A program made the translations under genes and the position numbers. DNA of 64,000 nt, from contig CAWJDO010000002.1 in NCBI GenBank assembly GCA_963841635.1, forward strand, positions 682,001 to 746,000, in the 5' to 3' direction. The notes beneath the pieces are model-generated. The model saw nothing but the letters and a program-made list of their open reading frames with translations, did no database searches and had not been told where the DNA came from. Origin of the DNA: DASWZN01 sp963841635 (GTDB taxonomy: Bacteria > Acidobacteriota > Terriglobia > Bryobacterales > Bryobacteraceae). Below, piece after piece: positions 13,814-22,145 of this stretch; position 1 is the stretch's first letter; each line of letters starts with the position of its first letter.

Positions 13814-16636
13814 TCATCCCAGGATCTCCGTGACTGCTTCGGCGCAGGGGGCGCAGATTGTGGGGAAGGCGGGGTTGGCGCCGGTATCGGTGGTGTACTT
13901 CCAGCAGCGCTCGCATTTGGCTCCGGCGGCGCGTTCGATGGTCACCTGGAGGTCTCCGTCCGTGGCGCCGTCGAGCTCCACTTGCGAAACTACGAAGAGG
14001 CCGGGCAGTTCGGCCAGGTACTGCTCGAGTAGCGGCAGCAGATCCGCACTGGCTCGCAGACGCACACGGGCTTCGAGGGGGCCTCCGATCAGCTTCTCCT
14101 GGCGGGCGGTCTCCAGGCTTTTGAGTACCGTTTCGCGGACCGGCATCAGGCGGTCCCAGTTCAGCGCGCGCTCGCGGTGTGCGTCCGGCAGGCCCGCGGT
14201 CAACTCGTCCGGTTCGGGGAAGAGCGCGAGATGTACGCTGTCGGGTGCGCCGGCCGGCTTGTGCAGGTGCTGCCACACCTCGTCGGCGGTGTAGCTGATC
14301 AGCGGCGCGATCAGGCGGACGAGCGCGTAGGTTACGCGGTAGAGCGCGGTCTGCGCGCTGCGGCGGTTCTTCGAGTTCGGCGCGCGGGTGTAGAGGCGGT
14401 CCTTCAACGACTCGATGTAGACCGAGCTGAGATCGACGGTCGCGAAGTCGTAAATGGCCCGGTAGACGCGGTGGAACGCGTATTCCTCGTACCACTTCCG
14501 GCAGTCGCGCACGAGCGCCTCGGCGCGGATCAGCATCCACTGATCGAACTCCGCCAGCTCGGCGGCCGGCACGGCGTCGGTTTCGGGCACGAAGTCCGAG
14601 AGGTTGCCTAGGGCGTAGCGGAAGGTGGTGTTGCGCAGTTTGCGATAGGCTTCCGAGAGGCGCGTGAGGATGGTGGGCGAGATTACCACGTCGTCGGTGA
14701 ACTCGACCGAGGTCACCCAGAGGCGCACCACGTCGGCGCCGTACTGCTGGATCAGCTCCTGCGCCTCCACGTAATTGCCCAGAGACTTGGAAAGAGCGCG
14801 GCCCTGCTCGTCGAGCGTCCAGCCGTGGGTGGCGCACTGGCGGTACGGCGCGCAGCCTCGCAGGCCCACGGCCGTCAGCAGCGAGCTGTGGAACCAGCCG
14901 CGGTATTGATCGCCGCCTTCGACATACAGGTCGGCGGGCCAGGGCAGGCCGTTCGCCTCGGTCAGCACGGCCAGGTGGCTCGATCCGGATTCGAACCAGA
15001 CGTCCAGGATGTCGGTCTCTTTGCGGAACTCCGTCGCGCCGCACTTGGGGCAGGCGGCGCCGGGGCCCATCAACTCGGCGGCGGTGCGATCGTACCAGAT
15101 GTCGGCGGTGAACTCGGCGAACAGATCCACCACGTGGTCGAGGATCTTGCGGTCGGTGATGGGCTCGCCGCACTGGTCGCAGTAGAAGACGATCAGCGGC
15201 ACGCCCCAGACGCGCTGGCGCGAGATGCACCAGTCGGGCCGGTTGGCGATCATGTTCGAGATGCGCTGCTCGCCCCAGGCCGGCATCCATTTCACTTTGC
15301 CGATGGCGTCGAGGGCGCGGGCGCGCAGGTCGTTTCGATCGATGCCGATGAACCACTGCTCGGTGGCGCGGAAGATGGTGGGGTGGTGGCAGCGCCAGCA
15401 GTGCGGATAGCTGTGTTCGAGCTTCTGCAATCCCAGCAGCGCGCCGGTGGATTTCAGAATGCCGACCACTACGGGGTTCGCTTCCCACACCGTCTTTCCG
15501 ATTAACTCTTCTGGCAGGCGGCCGGCGGCGCCCTCGGCGTGGAAGAAGCGGCCCGCGGGATCGACGGGGCAATAGGTCGGGATGCCGTAGCGCTGGCCGG
15601 TCTGGTAATCCTCCTGGCCGTGGCCGGGTGCGGTGTGGACCGCTCCGGTGCCCTGATCGAGGGTCACGTAGTCGGCCAGCACGCCGACGGAATGGCGTTC
15701 GAGGAAGGGGTGGCGGAAGATGGCGCCCTCGAGCTTCGCGCCTTTGACGCGCGCCAGGACGGCGGGCTCGCTCCATCCGCAATTCTGCGTGGTCTGGGCG
15801 AGGAGGTCGGCGGCAACGAGATACACGTCGCCGTTCACGTCCGCGGCCACATAGTCGTAGTTGGGATGGAAGGCGATGCCCATATTGGCCGGGATGGTCC
15901 AGGGCGTGGTGGTCCAGATGAGGCCGTAGACCTGGCGGCCGGCGAGGGCCGGGTCGATCGAGGCGGGCTCGGAAGTCAGCGCGAAGCGCACCCAAATGGA
16001 CGGACTGGTATGGTTCTCGTACTCGACTTCGGCTTCCGCCAGCGCGGTGCGATGCGTGAGGCACCAGTTCACGGGCTTGAGGCCTTTGTAGACGTAGCCG
16101 CGATCGACGAATTCGACGAAGGCGCGGGCGATGGCGGCTTCGTAGTCGGGCGTCAGCGTCAGGTAGGGCTTGTCCCAGCGGCCGAGGACGCCCAGGCGGC
16201 GGAATTCCGCGCCCTGGATCCCGACCCACTTCATGGCGTATTTTCGGCACTCCTCGCGGATCTGGGGGACGGTCATCTTGGCTTTTTTGGAGCCGAGTTC
16301 CTGATCCACCTTGTTCTCGATGGGGAGGCCGTGGCAATCCCAACCGGGCACGTAGGGGGCGTCGAAGCCGGCCATGCTTTTCGACTTGACGATGAAGTCC
16401 TTGAGCACCTTATTGAATGCGGTGCCGGCGTGGATGCGGTTATTGGCGAAAGGCGGGCCGTCGTGGAGGATGAACTGGGGCCGGCCGGTGCGGGCCTGGC
16501 GGATGCGTTCGTAGAGCTTGGTTTCGTCCCAACGCGCCAGGATTTTCGGCTCGGTCTGAGGCAGGTTCGCCTTCATGGGGAAATCGGTGCGCAGCAGGTT
16601 GACCGTTTTTTTGAGGTCGAGAGTGTTCTCTGGCAT
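13814..16636 (-). CDS. ileS: Isoleucyl-tRNA synthetase
   Basis: 940 aa, the usual length for bacterial IleRS. The class I ATP site appears as GPPFANNRIHAGTAFNK (the HIGH motif as HAGT). The second signature reads RALSKSLGN in place of KMSKS. The large CP1 editing domain (around GTGAVHTAPGHG) and the DWCISRQRVWGVP stretch are present. A C-terminal zinc ribbon (CERCWKY...CAPC) is intact. ATG 16636 (MPENTLDLKKT) fits the family N-terminus. A perfect TATAAT lies only 13 bp upstream and no Shine-Dalgarno is seen, so the mRNA may be leaderless. Another in-frame ATG at 16651 is less likely. First gene of the ileS-lspA-lgt operon. Confidence 0.97.
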   Translation of the reverse strand: MPENTLDLKKTVNLLRTDFPMKANLPQTEPKILARWDETKLYERIRQARTGRPQFILHDGPPFANNRIHAGTAFNKVLKDFIVKSKSMAGFDAPYVPGWDCHGLPIENKVDQELGSKKAKMTVPQIREECRKYAMKWVGIQGAEFRRLGVLGRWDKPYLTLTPDYEAAIARAFVEFVDRGYVYKGLKPVNWCLTHRTALAEAEVEYENHTSPSIWVRFALTSEPASIDPALAGRQVYGLIWTTTPWTIPANMGIAFHPNYDYVAADVNGDVYLVAADLLAQTTQNCGWSEPAVLARVKGAKLEGAIFRHPFLERHSVGVLADYVTLDQGTGAVHTAPGHGQEDYQTGQRYGIPTYCPVDPAGRFFHAEGAAGRLPEELIGKTVWEANPVVVGILKSTGALLGLQKLEHSYPHCWRCHHPTIFRATEQWFIGIDRNDLRARALDAIGKVKWMPAWGEQRISNMIANRPDWCISRQRVWGVPLIVFYCDQCGEPITDRKILDHVVDLFAEFTADIWYDRTAAELMGPGAACPKCGATEFRKETDILDVWFESGSSHLAVLTEANGLPWPADLYVEGGDQYRGWFHSSLLTAVGLRGCAPYRQCATHGWTLDEQGRALSKSLGNYVEAQELIQQYGADVVRLWVTSVEFTDDVVISPTILTRLSEAYRKLRNTTFRYALGNLSDFVPETDAVPAAELAEFDQWMLIRAEALVRDCRKWYEEYAFHRVYRAIYDFATVDLSSVYIESLKDRLYTRAPNSKNRRSAQTALYRVTYALVRLIAPLISYTADEVWQHLHKPAGAPDSVHLALFPEPDELTAGLPDAHRERALNWDRLMPVRETVLKSLETARQEKLIGGPLEARVRLRASADLLPLLEQYLAELPGLFVVSQVELDGATDGDLQVTIERAAGAKCERCWKYTTDTGANPAFPTICAPCAEAVTEILG

Positions 16637-16649
16637 TGGGGAAAGTACC

Positions 16650-16655
16650 ATTATA
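16650..16655 (-). promoter_or_regulatory. Candidate -10 box for ileS
   Basis: A consensus TATAAT on the minus strand ends 13 bases before the ileS ATG, which would place the transcript start within about 7 bases of the start codon. No good -35 hexamer is seen at 16-18 bp, so this stays a candidate. Confidence 0.4.
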
Positions 16656-16680
16656 GGGGGTCGGGGCGGGAGAGAATGAC

Positions 16681-16731
16681 CAAACGAACCCATAAGGCTT
16701 GTGGTTTCAACGGGGGCCTTGGGTTCGTTTG
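16681..16731. repeat. Inverted repeat in the gap upstream of ileS
   Basis: CAAACGAACCC (16681-16691) and AAGGC (16694-16698) pair with GCCTT (16716-16720) and GGGTTCGTTTG (16721-16731), giving a 16-bp stem with a 2-base bulge and a 17-base loop. No T-tract follows. The rest of the 16637-16954 gap holds no gene that I can support. Confidence 0.6.
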
Positions 16732-16954
16732 ATCGGGGTGGTTCATCGTGAAGGCTCTCCAGGGCGGTGGCGCTGCCGCGATTGACTGTCGACGCGGGCC
16801 TTGCGGGTCCGGACGTGCTTCCCTGCGGCTGCCACCTCATACGGCGCTCGTCTCCGAGGGGAGTTTAGCGCGAGGAGGTGGACTGGCAGGGGACAGGAGG
16901 CGCACAAGTGGTGGAGAGCAGTGGAAAAGGAAGTTGGGGCTAGGAGAGTGACTG

Positions 16955-17224
16955 ATGAGAGTGGCAGGGCCCGCTCCCTTTCCACAGCCCGGTTCGGTGG
17001 CACCATGGGACCATGCCGAAGGCCCCAGTGGAACGTGGTTGTCCCTGGCCATCGAGTACTTCCGTGAAGAAGACGGGCGCTGGCTCGCGGACATTGCGGC
17101 GCTACCCGGCGTGACCGCCTACGGGCGCACCAGAAGGCAAGCCACCGCCGCCGTGCAGGCCTTGGTGCTTCGCCTAATCGCCGACCGCCTGGAGCACGGC
17201 GAAGCGCTTCCAGGCCCCGCCTGA
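16955..17224 (+). CDS. Solitary HicB-like (UPF0150) protein
   Basis: 89 aa. Residues about 28-88 (LSLAIEYFREEDGRWLADI..LPGVTAYGRTRRQATAA..) follow the partial RNase-H-like fold of HicB antitoxins, in which the 'LPG' turn and following 'G.T..EA' helix are typical. No HicA-like toxin or DNA-binding extension lies next to it, so it is an orphan; such proteins are common in bacteria. The first 25 residues (MRVAGPAPFPQPGS..) look unlike the family, and the true start may be further in. A GGAG sequence lies 8 bases before the ATG. Confidence 0.6.
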   Translation: MRVAGPAPFPQPGSVAPWDHAEGPSGTWLSLAIEYFREEDGRWLADIAALPGVTAYGRTRRQATAAVQALVLRLIADRLEHGEALPGPA

Positions 17225-17298
17225 CTCACGGATTCAATTGCTTTCAGCTGGAGATCGTACTTCCTTTCGAGAGGTCTCCATGCCAGCAATCCGATCTC

Positions 17299-17799
17299 TC
17301 ACTCCTCCATCAGTTTCTTCGCCAGCTCACCGTAATCCTTACCCACAGACTCAATCTCGGGGTCCCACTTCCCATTCGGCCCAATTCTCCAATGTTTGGT
17401 AAAGCCGCTTGATATCAGCTCCTTGTTCGCGTAGACGTCAATCACACCCTCGAAGGAATCGCTGTCCTGCACTCCCGGCCCATGTTTCGTAGACCGTATG
17501 GGAAGCTCTCCGTATCCGACTTTCATGAGGCACGTCTCGAGCCGGGCGTTGAAATGAAACTCTGGCGGCCCTATCCGGCCGCCTGGCTCGTGTCTCTTCG
17601 CGACCTCCGCCGCCCATCGATCGAAGGCCGCCATGCCGTGCCCCCTGCAGTCGGCCATCAGCTTGGCCGATTCAGTCGCGGAGCTGGGCCTCGGCTGTGA
17701 GTCGCAGCCCGTTACAAGGATGACTAGGACAACGGGTCCCAGTACCGTCAACTTAAGCTTCGCGGAAGTCGCCCGAGGTCCACCTGCCCGAATGAACAT
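17299..17799 (-). CDS. Putative lipoprotein of unknown function
   Basis: 166 aa from ATG 17799; in-frame ATGs at 17820 and 17844 are alternatives. A hydrophobic stretch LTVLGPVVLVILVTGC ends in a lipobox (VTGC), with the lipidated Cys near residue 32. The rest is a soluble polar domain of about 130 aa with no motif that I recognise. It stands alone between two short genes on the other strand. Function unknown; the lipoprotein call rests on the lipobox only. Confidence 0.55.
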   Translation of the reverse strand: MFIRAGGPRATSAKLKLTVLGPVVLVILVTGCDSQPRPSSATESAKLMADCRGHGMAAFDRWAAEVAKRHEPGGRIGPPEFHFNARLETCLMKVGYGELPIRSTKHGPGVQDSDSFEGVIDVYANKELISSGFTKHWRIGPNGKWDPEIESVGKDYGELAKKLMEE

Positions 17800-17959
17800 A
17801 ATTGCAGTCCGACCAAGCATACGCCGTGAACCCCGCGATTTCAAGTGGTGGTGCTCATCCGAAAGTCATTGGGAGGCCCAAGCCGCCATTCGCGCACGCG
17901 GACACTCGGGCTCATGCGGGTCTTGACAAAAGGGTTCTTGACTGCCGCAAAATCGTTGT

Positions 17960-18199
17960 ATGCAGGAAGTAACAACGGTATATGTGAGCGAAATGCTATC
18001 GCCTGATGAAATCGAGGAACTGTGGGAGGAAGAGAGAAAGGTGATCAGTCTCCCCAAACTGCGGTTCGCTGCCGCCGATGCCCATCACTGGCTTATCTGG
18101 TTTCACGAGGTTCATGGCGACCTTACAGGCATACGGAATGTGGTCTCCCAGTTGCGAATGGCAATTCACCACAAGTATCCTGCATGCCTAGTCGAATGA
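17960..18199 (+). CDS. Hypothetical protein, 79 aa
   Basis: A short acidic N-terminal half (SPDEIEELWEEERKVISLP) followed by a tryptophan-rich helix (HHWLIWFHEVHGDL). No family recognised. Coding is supported by an ATG start, a separate gap on both sides and plausible amino-acid use, but the lower GC of this stretch makes it less certain. Confidence 0.4.
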   Translation: MQEVTTVYVSEMLSPDEIEELWEEERKVISLPKLRFAAADAHHWLIWFHEVHGDLTGIRNVVSQLRMAIHHKYPACLVE

Positions 18200-18669
18200 G
18201 GAGCTCGAAATGTAGAGTGACCTAACGGTCGGCTGAGCCTGTCGATCAATCACCGGGCGCGCCTGCTCTGCCACTGGCGATCCGACACCTTCCGGTCGCG
18301 GCGTGTCCCCATGTCCAATGTTGGACGTCCGTTCCGCTCCGAGCGACCGACAACGGTGGCGGGGCCGTGCCCGGCCTATTCCAGTTCCGACAGTCCGGAC
18401 TCCCCATCGCAGCAAATGGCCCAAGAAAGTGCGCACTCCTGCTTCACCCCCCGTTTCTTTGGCCGCTTCGCCAGCTTCAGACTGCAAACGGGTCCCCAAG
18501 ACGGAAGTGGCTCTCTGGAAGCCATTGGAAGCACGGGAGTTGCGAGCCGTTTTGTACAAAATCCTGTACAGTCGGACGGTGCGATGGCTGGATGCGTACG
18601 AATCGCTGGTTTGCCGGTTTCTCCGAACAAGATCGTGTACAGGGATTGGGCCTGGAATACAATGGCCCA
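18200..18669. other. Gap without a supported gene; TGTACA boxes near its 3' end
   Basis: Several overlapping open frames exist on both strands here, but none has a convincing start, composition or family match. The only clear signal is the set of TGTACA hexamers listed separately. Confidence 0.5.
18553..18641 (+). promoter_or_regulatory. Three TGTACA boxes upstream of the 18670 gene
   Basis: The palindrome TGTACA occurs at 18553-18558, 18565-18570 (6 bp apart) and 18636-18641, the last ending 28 bp before the start codon. The spacing suggests a regulator site. The factor is unknown. Confidence 0.35.
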
Positions 18670-19110
18670 ATGAAACTGCTCGCGCTCGCAGTGATGCTTT
18701 CCGCTTTGGGTTGGGCGCAGGGTGCGCCGTCCGCTCGTGGGCCCAGCGCTGAGGTTCTTTCAACTTGGAGAACCGGCGGCTCGCTGAATGGCCGCTTCTG
18801 GCGCGAGGCCGGCGCCTCGCAGAAGCGACTCTTCCTCCTGGGATACTATGACGGCGTCAGTCACCTGTGCACGTTGGGTAGTGACGGCGACTTCGAGCGG
18901 TACAAACAGACGATGAAGGCGGTCTGGGCTGTGAACCTGACGATCAGGGAGGTTGGTGCAGGTCTGGATGCATTCTATGAAACTGCGGAAAACAGTCCTA
19001 TCGCCATAGCCAACGCGATCCACATTGTCTCTTTGCGTTCCGAGGGTACAGATGAAACGATCCTCCAGAAACAGATCGCCGAGCTACGGGCGCGAGCAAC
19101 GCAACACTGA
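18670..19110 (+). CDS. Exported hypothetical protein, 146 aa
   Basis: The start MKLLALAVMLSALGWAQG is a clean signal peptide with a likely cleavage after AQG. The mature part is an alpha-helical protein of about 128 aa (GYYDGVSHLCTLG..., AVNLTIREVGAGLDAFYE). It has one visible Cys and no catalytic motif that I know. The pattern of a short exported helical protein that includes 'FYE/NSPI' is common among Acidobacteria of unknown function. Three TGTACA boxes lie just upstream. Confidence 0.6.
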   Translation: MKLLALAVMLSALGWAQGAPSARGPSAEVLSTWRTGGSLNGRFWREAGASQKRLFLLGYYDGVSHLCTLGSDGDFERYKQTMKAVWAVNLTIREVGAGLDAFYETAENSPIAIANAIHIVSLRSEGTDETILQKQIAELRARATQH

Positions 19111-19196
19111 GGGCGTGATCGAGGATCGGCCGTTAGGCGCCACAGTGTTGGCCGTTTACGTGCCGATGTTCACGAACGCGAAAATAATGTCGTGAT

Positions 19197-19466
19197 ATGA
19201 TCCGAGGTATGAATGAGGAAGACGGTCGAGAAATCGAACAACTGCTTGAGAGGATCGCCTCAGCCGTGGAAGCCATCGCCGAAGCACAGGACAAGGAAAG
19301 ATGGGAACTGACCCCTGGCCCTGGGACTGGAAGCGAGGTCGTGAAACGACTGTTGAGAATCGCGTTTGCCGTTGAGTTCATGGCAATACGCCAGACGAAC
19401 GGCCGGTTCAGACCTGGGGCCGGAAGCCAACACCAGGGATCGCACCAAAAGCCGCCCGCACGCTAG
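19197..19466 (+). CDS. Hypothetical protein, 89 aa
   Basis: The N-terminal 45 residues (GREIEQLLERIASAVEAIAEAQDK) form an amphipathic helix with a partial internal repeat (VVKRLLRIAFAVEFMA). The tail is basic and poor in structure. A second ATG at 19209 is possible. No family recognised and no neighbour suggests a role. Confidence 0.3.
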   Translation: MIRGMNEEDGREIEQLLERIASAVEAIAEAQDKERWELTPGPGTGSEVVKRLLRIAFAVEFMAIRQTNGRFRPGAGSQHQGSHQKPPAR

Positions 19467-19544
19467 CTTCAGGCTGTTGGTCAGCGACACGACTTTGGCG
19501 ACGGTCTAGGAAGTTCCGAGCGGCGCCGCAGGCTTCACTTGTGA

Positions 19545-19558
19545 TATACTCTGGTATA
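19545..19558 (+). promoter_or_regulatory. Candidate VapB operator
   Basis: TATAC-TCTG-GTATA forms an inverted repeat 20 bp before the antitoxin start and 10 bp before the GGGAGG ribosome site. VapBC operons are commonly autorepressed through such palindromes. Confidence 0.5.
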
Positions 19559-19578
19559 TACTACCGTCGGGAGGTCAA

Positions 19579-19821
19579 ATGGCGCGCACCGCAAAGCTAT
19601 TTCGCAACGGACGGAGCCAGGCGATCCGGTTGCCTGCGGAGTTCCGGTTTGAGAGCAGCGAGGTCTTTATCCGAAGGGATCCCAAGACGGGAGATGTGAT
19701 CCTGTCGCGGCGGCCGGAATCGTGGGAGGGCTTTTTTGAACTCGCGCAGCAAGCCGGCGTGCCAGCGGACTACATGGCCGAGCGTGGCGATGACAGACCG
19801 CAGAAACGGGACCTCCTCTGA
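19579..19821 (+). CDS. vapB: VapB-type antitoxin (AbrB/MazE fold)
   Basis: 80 aa. The N-terminal MARTAKLFRNGRSQAIRLP is the classic swapped-hairpin DNA-binding start of VapB/VagC antitoxins. The C-terminal half (ESWEGFFELAQQAGVPADY) would wrap the toxin. The TGA overlaps the ATG of vapC by one base, so translation is coupled. A palindrome sits just upstream, which fits autoregulation. Confidence 0.88.
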   Translation: MARTAKLFRNGRSQAIRLPAEFRFESSEVFIRRDPKTGDVILSRRPESWEGFFELAQQAGVPADYMAERGDDRPQKRDLL

Positions 19822-20228
19822 TGGCGAGCCGATATCTGCTGGATACCAACATCGCCAGCTACATCATAAAAGGGAACGTTCCCGCCGTTCGTCACCGGGT
19901 GGTCAAGGTCCCTCTGGCACAGGTCGCGGTCTCTGCGGTCACCGAGGGCGAGCTGCGCTATGGAGTGGCGCGGCGGCCTGACGTGGCGCAATTGCAGAAG
20001 GTCGTCGACGAGTTCCTGCTGCGGCTGACGATTCTGCCCTGGGATTCGGAGGCGGCGCAACAGTACGGGCAACTCCGTGCGACGCTCGAACGCAAGGGGC
20101 GAGTGATGGGAAACCTCGACATGATGATCGGCGCACAGGCCTTGGCGTCGGGCCTTATCCTGGTCACGAACGACCAGGCGTTCAGCAGGATCGTGGGACT
20201 GAAGATTGAGGACTGGACGAAGCCGTAA
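19821..20228 (+). CDS. vapC: VapC-type PIN-domain toxin ribonuclease
   Basis: 135 aa, the usual size. The PIN acidic residues can be seen: Asp8 in LLDTNI, Glu44 in VSAVTEGELRYG, Asp in NLDMMIGAQAL and Asp in VTNDQAF. The family cleaves RNA, often tRNA, with Mg. It is neutralised by the VapB encoded directly upstream. All catalytic residues are intact, so the module is probably functional. Confidence 0.92.
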   Translation: MASRYLLDTNIASYIIKGNVPAVRHRVVKVPLAQVAVSAVTEGELRYGVARRPDVAQLQKVVDEFLLRLTILPWDSEAAQQYGQLRATLERKGRVMGNLDMMIGAQALASGLILVTNDQAFSRIVGLKIEDWTKP

Positions 20229-20277
20229 GCGGCGTGAGCGAACAGCGCGAGGCGGGCGGGCAACGACTACGGTCTCG

Positions 20278-20337
20278 CGCTGCAAATTTCGAGCAGTACG
20301 ACTGACAGAAGACCAGCGGTGGGACAGACACGAATTA
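20278..20337 (+). repeat. Dispersed 109-bp element, copy 1 (degenerate, partial)
   Basis: Matches the left half of the copies at 26523 and 28329 (AATTTCGAGCAGT, CTGACAG.AGACCA, GGTGGGACAG.CACGAATT) with many changes, and stops at the central palindrome. Confidence 0.6.
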
Positions 20338-20413
20338 CCACAGCGCCGTACGCTTCAGACCACGCCGGTTTGGTTGTGAAGTTACGACTGAAGTAGAGGC
20401 AGGGAGAAACTGT

Positions 20414-20440
20414 CCGCTTCCTTTAGGGTCGCGGTTCGGT
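20414..20440 (+). repeat. REP-like element, copy 1
   Basis: A 27-base variant of the CCGCTCCCTGACGGTCGCGG-TTCGGT family, in the gap between vapC and the DUF465 gene. No gene is seen in 20229-20507. Confidence 0.6.
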
Positions 20441-20507
20441 TTGAGTCTGAAGGGGTCGCCGGTCTCACTGGGCGGGCCCGGCGGCCCCGTACTGCGCGCA
20501 CCTGAAG

Positions 20508-20744
20508 TTACGCCATCTGATGCTGATGGCGATATTGCTCGAGCATGTCGTGCATCTGGTCTTTCAATCGCAGCTTCAACTTCTTGATCCGGGTCTCCTC
20601 TACCTGCTCTTCCGGAGTCAGGTAGGGCCGGGCCGCGAAGGCCTCGAGCTGTTTCTTGTAATCACAGTGCTGATGCGCCAGACGACGAAACTCATCGTCA
20701 GCTTCCATCAGGTGCGCCTTCAACTCCTCTGGAGTTAATTGCAT
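20508..20744 (-). CDS. DUF465 (YdcH-like) small protein
   Basis: 78 aa. The pattern MQLTPEELKAHLMEADDEF, LAHQHCDYKKQLEAF and EETRIKKLKLRLKDQM is typical of DUF465, a short two-helix coiled-coil family of unknown function. ATG 20744 has a GGAGG site 9 bp upstream; longer starts would add an unlikely N-terminus. It stands alone. Confidence 0.85.
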   Translation of the reverse strand: MQLTPEELKAHLMEADDEFRRLAHQHCDYKKQLEAFAARPYLTPEEQVEETRIKKLKLRLKDQMHDMLEQYRHQHQMA

Positions 20745-20885
20745 AGGCGAAATCCTCCATGCGGCGGCGTTGCCAAAGCGGAGTCCTCTGGGAAATGAAT
20801 TGTAGGCTCGGTGGGTGGGTTCCACACGTGTTTCATGAAAACCGTACTGGCTGCCGGGAACCTACGTGCCCCGGCAATATGAACG

Positions 20886-22145
20886 TTAGCACGGTTTCAA
20901 GCGCATTACAACCGCAGCTTCGCCGGTATCCTGGTAGTAGGCTGGCCTTAGGTCGATATCCTCAAACCCTAACTTTCTGTATAGGTTACGGGCGGGCTGG
21001 TTGGATTCGCGGACTTCCAGGTACCAGGTAGCCCCGGTACGGTGGTCCAGCACTTCGCGCATCAGAAGGACCCCGAGGCCTCTCCTGCGGACTTCAGGAT
21101 CTACAACTAGGCTGAGGACTTCGGCTTCGTCGTCGGAGAGCCTCCGGCACACGACGAAGCCTGCCGTGCGTCCTCGCAGCTCGGCGACACGGCAGTCGTA
21201 GGCGAGGTAGCCCGAGGCCTCCCACAGCACGGCCTCCGGGGCGAGGCGCTGGATGCGGTCCAGTTCGGGAATGTCGGACTTGCGCGCGGGGCGGATGGTG
21301 GGCGGCCGTTCGACGATCTCGCGCAGGAGCGCCCGCTCCAGGACGCCGATGCATTTCCAGTCGAAGCGCTCTTCGGCCAGGCGGCGCGCCTCGCGGGCCA
21401 GGCGCCGACGCAGATCCGGGTCGCCCAACAGGGTGACGATTCCCTCGGCCAGACCGGCTGCGGGGTCTTTGGCGATCCAGGCGCTCACCTTGTGCCGGAG
21501 ACCCAGGCTTTCCGGCACGCCGCGCGTGGCGACGATGGCTCGCTCGATGGCCATGGCTTCGAGGGCCGGCCCCACCACCACGTTCGCGTCTTCGAAGGAG
21601 GACACCAGCGCCGCCTCGGGGAATTGCCTGACGACCTGGGGCCACACCCGCTCCATGAACCGGCCGTGATCGCCCGGCGCCAGCGACACGTGGTGTCCTG
21701 GGGGCTCGGGGCTCGGCGGGTGGGCGTCCAGATCCACCCCGTCCGGAACCGTCGCGGCCGGCATGGCGCGCAGCCCCCAGGTTCGCCACGACCGCAGCCG
21801 CTGCCCGATCGCCGCGGCGGTCAGGAGGTCGCCCCCGTAGGCGGCCATTTCCGCGCCATCGACCTGGCGCACATCAACGTTCATCTCGCGTGGCAGGCGC
21901 TCCCAGAGTTCCCGCATGATTTCGGGCCTCTCGGCCAGCACGACGCGGGAGCAGAATTCCAACAGCGGCTCGCAACCGGGGGGGGCGCCTGCCAGCGCGA
22001 ACAGGACCACGTCGAATTCGCAGGAGGCCTGGCGGAGCAGATGGAACGCGCGCGGGTCGGGAAACCGGCCGGAGAGGAGCGCGATCCGCCGCCGCCCTGG
22101 CAGAAACGGGCGTCCGTCGATGATGCGATGAGGCGGCCCCGTCAC
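20886..22145 (-). CDS. Glycosyltransferase-like / GNAT acetyltransferase fusion
   Basis: 419 aa in two parts. Residues 1-260 have a GT-B style arrangement (RIALLSGRFPDPRAFHLL.. at the N-terminus, VVVGPALEAMAIERAIVATR and ARRLAEERFDW near the end), like the acceptor and donor halves of GT4 enzymes but with weak donor motifs. Residues about 270-419 are a GNAT domain close to RimI: RPARKSDIPELDRIQ, EVLSLVVDPEVRRRGLGVLL (acetyl-CoA loop RRRGLG) and NQPARNLYRKLGFE. The GTG start overlaps the stop of the preceding TPR gene, so they are cotranscribed. The substrate is unknown. The fusion is unusual; the GNAT assignment is firm, the glycosyltransferase one tentative. Confidence 0.65.
   Translation of the reverse strand: MTGPPHRIIDGRPFLPGRRRIALLSGRFPDPRAFHLLRQASCEFDVVLFALAGAPPGCEPLLEFCSRVVLAERPEIMRELWERLPREMNVDVRQVDGAEMAAYGGDLLTAAAIGQRLRSWRTWGLRAMPAATVPDGVDLDAHPPSPEPPGHHVSLAPGDHGRFMERVWPQVVRQFPEAALVSSFEDANVVVGPALEAMAIERAIVATRGVPESLGLRHKVSAWIAKDPAAGLAEGIVTLLGDPDLRRRLAREARRLAEERFDWKCIGVLERALLREIVERPPTIRPARKSDIPELDRIQRLAPEAVLWEASGYLAYDCRVAELRGRTAGFVVCRRLSDDEAEVLSLVVDPEVRRRGLGVLLMREVLDHRTGATWYLEVRESNQPARNLYRKLGFEDIDLRPAYYQDTGEAAVVMRLKPC

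Noticed and set aside
16637..16740. T-box leader for ileS
   Set aside because: The stem at 16681-16731 lies upstream of the likely promoter, and there is no T-box sequence or specifier loop.
18303..18752. Protein-coding frames in the 18200-18669 gap
   Set aside because: Overlapping frames on both strands, with basic, low-complexity products and no start signal; only the frame from ATG 18670 has a signal peptide and sensible composition.
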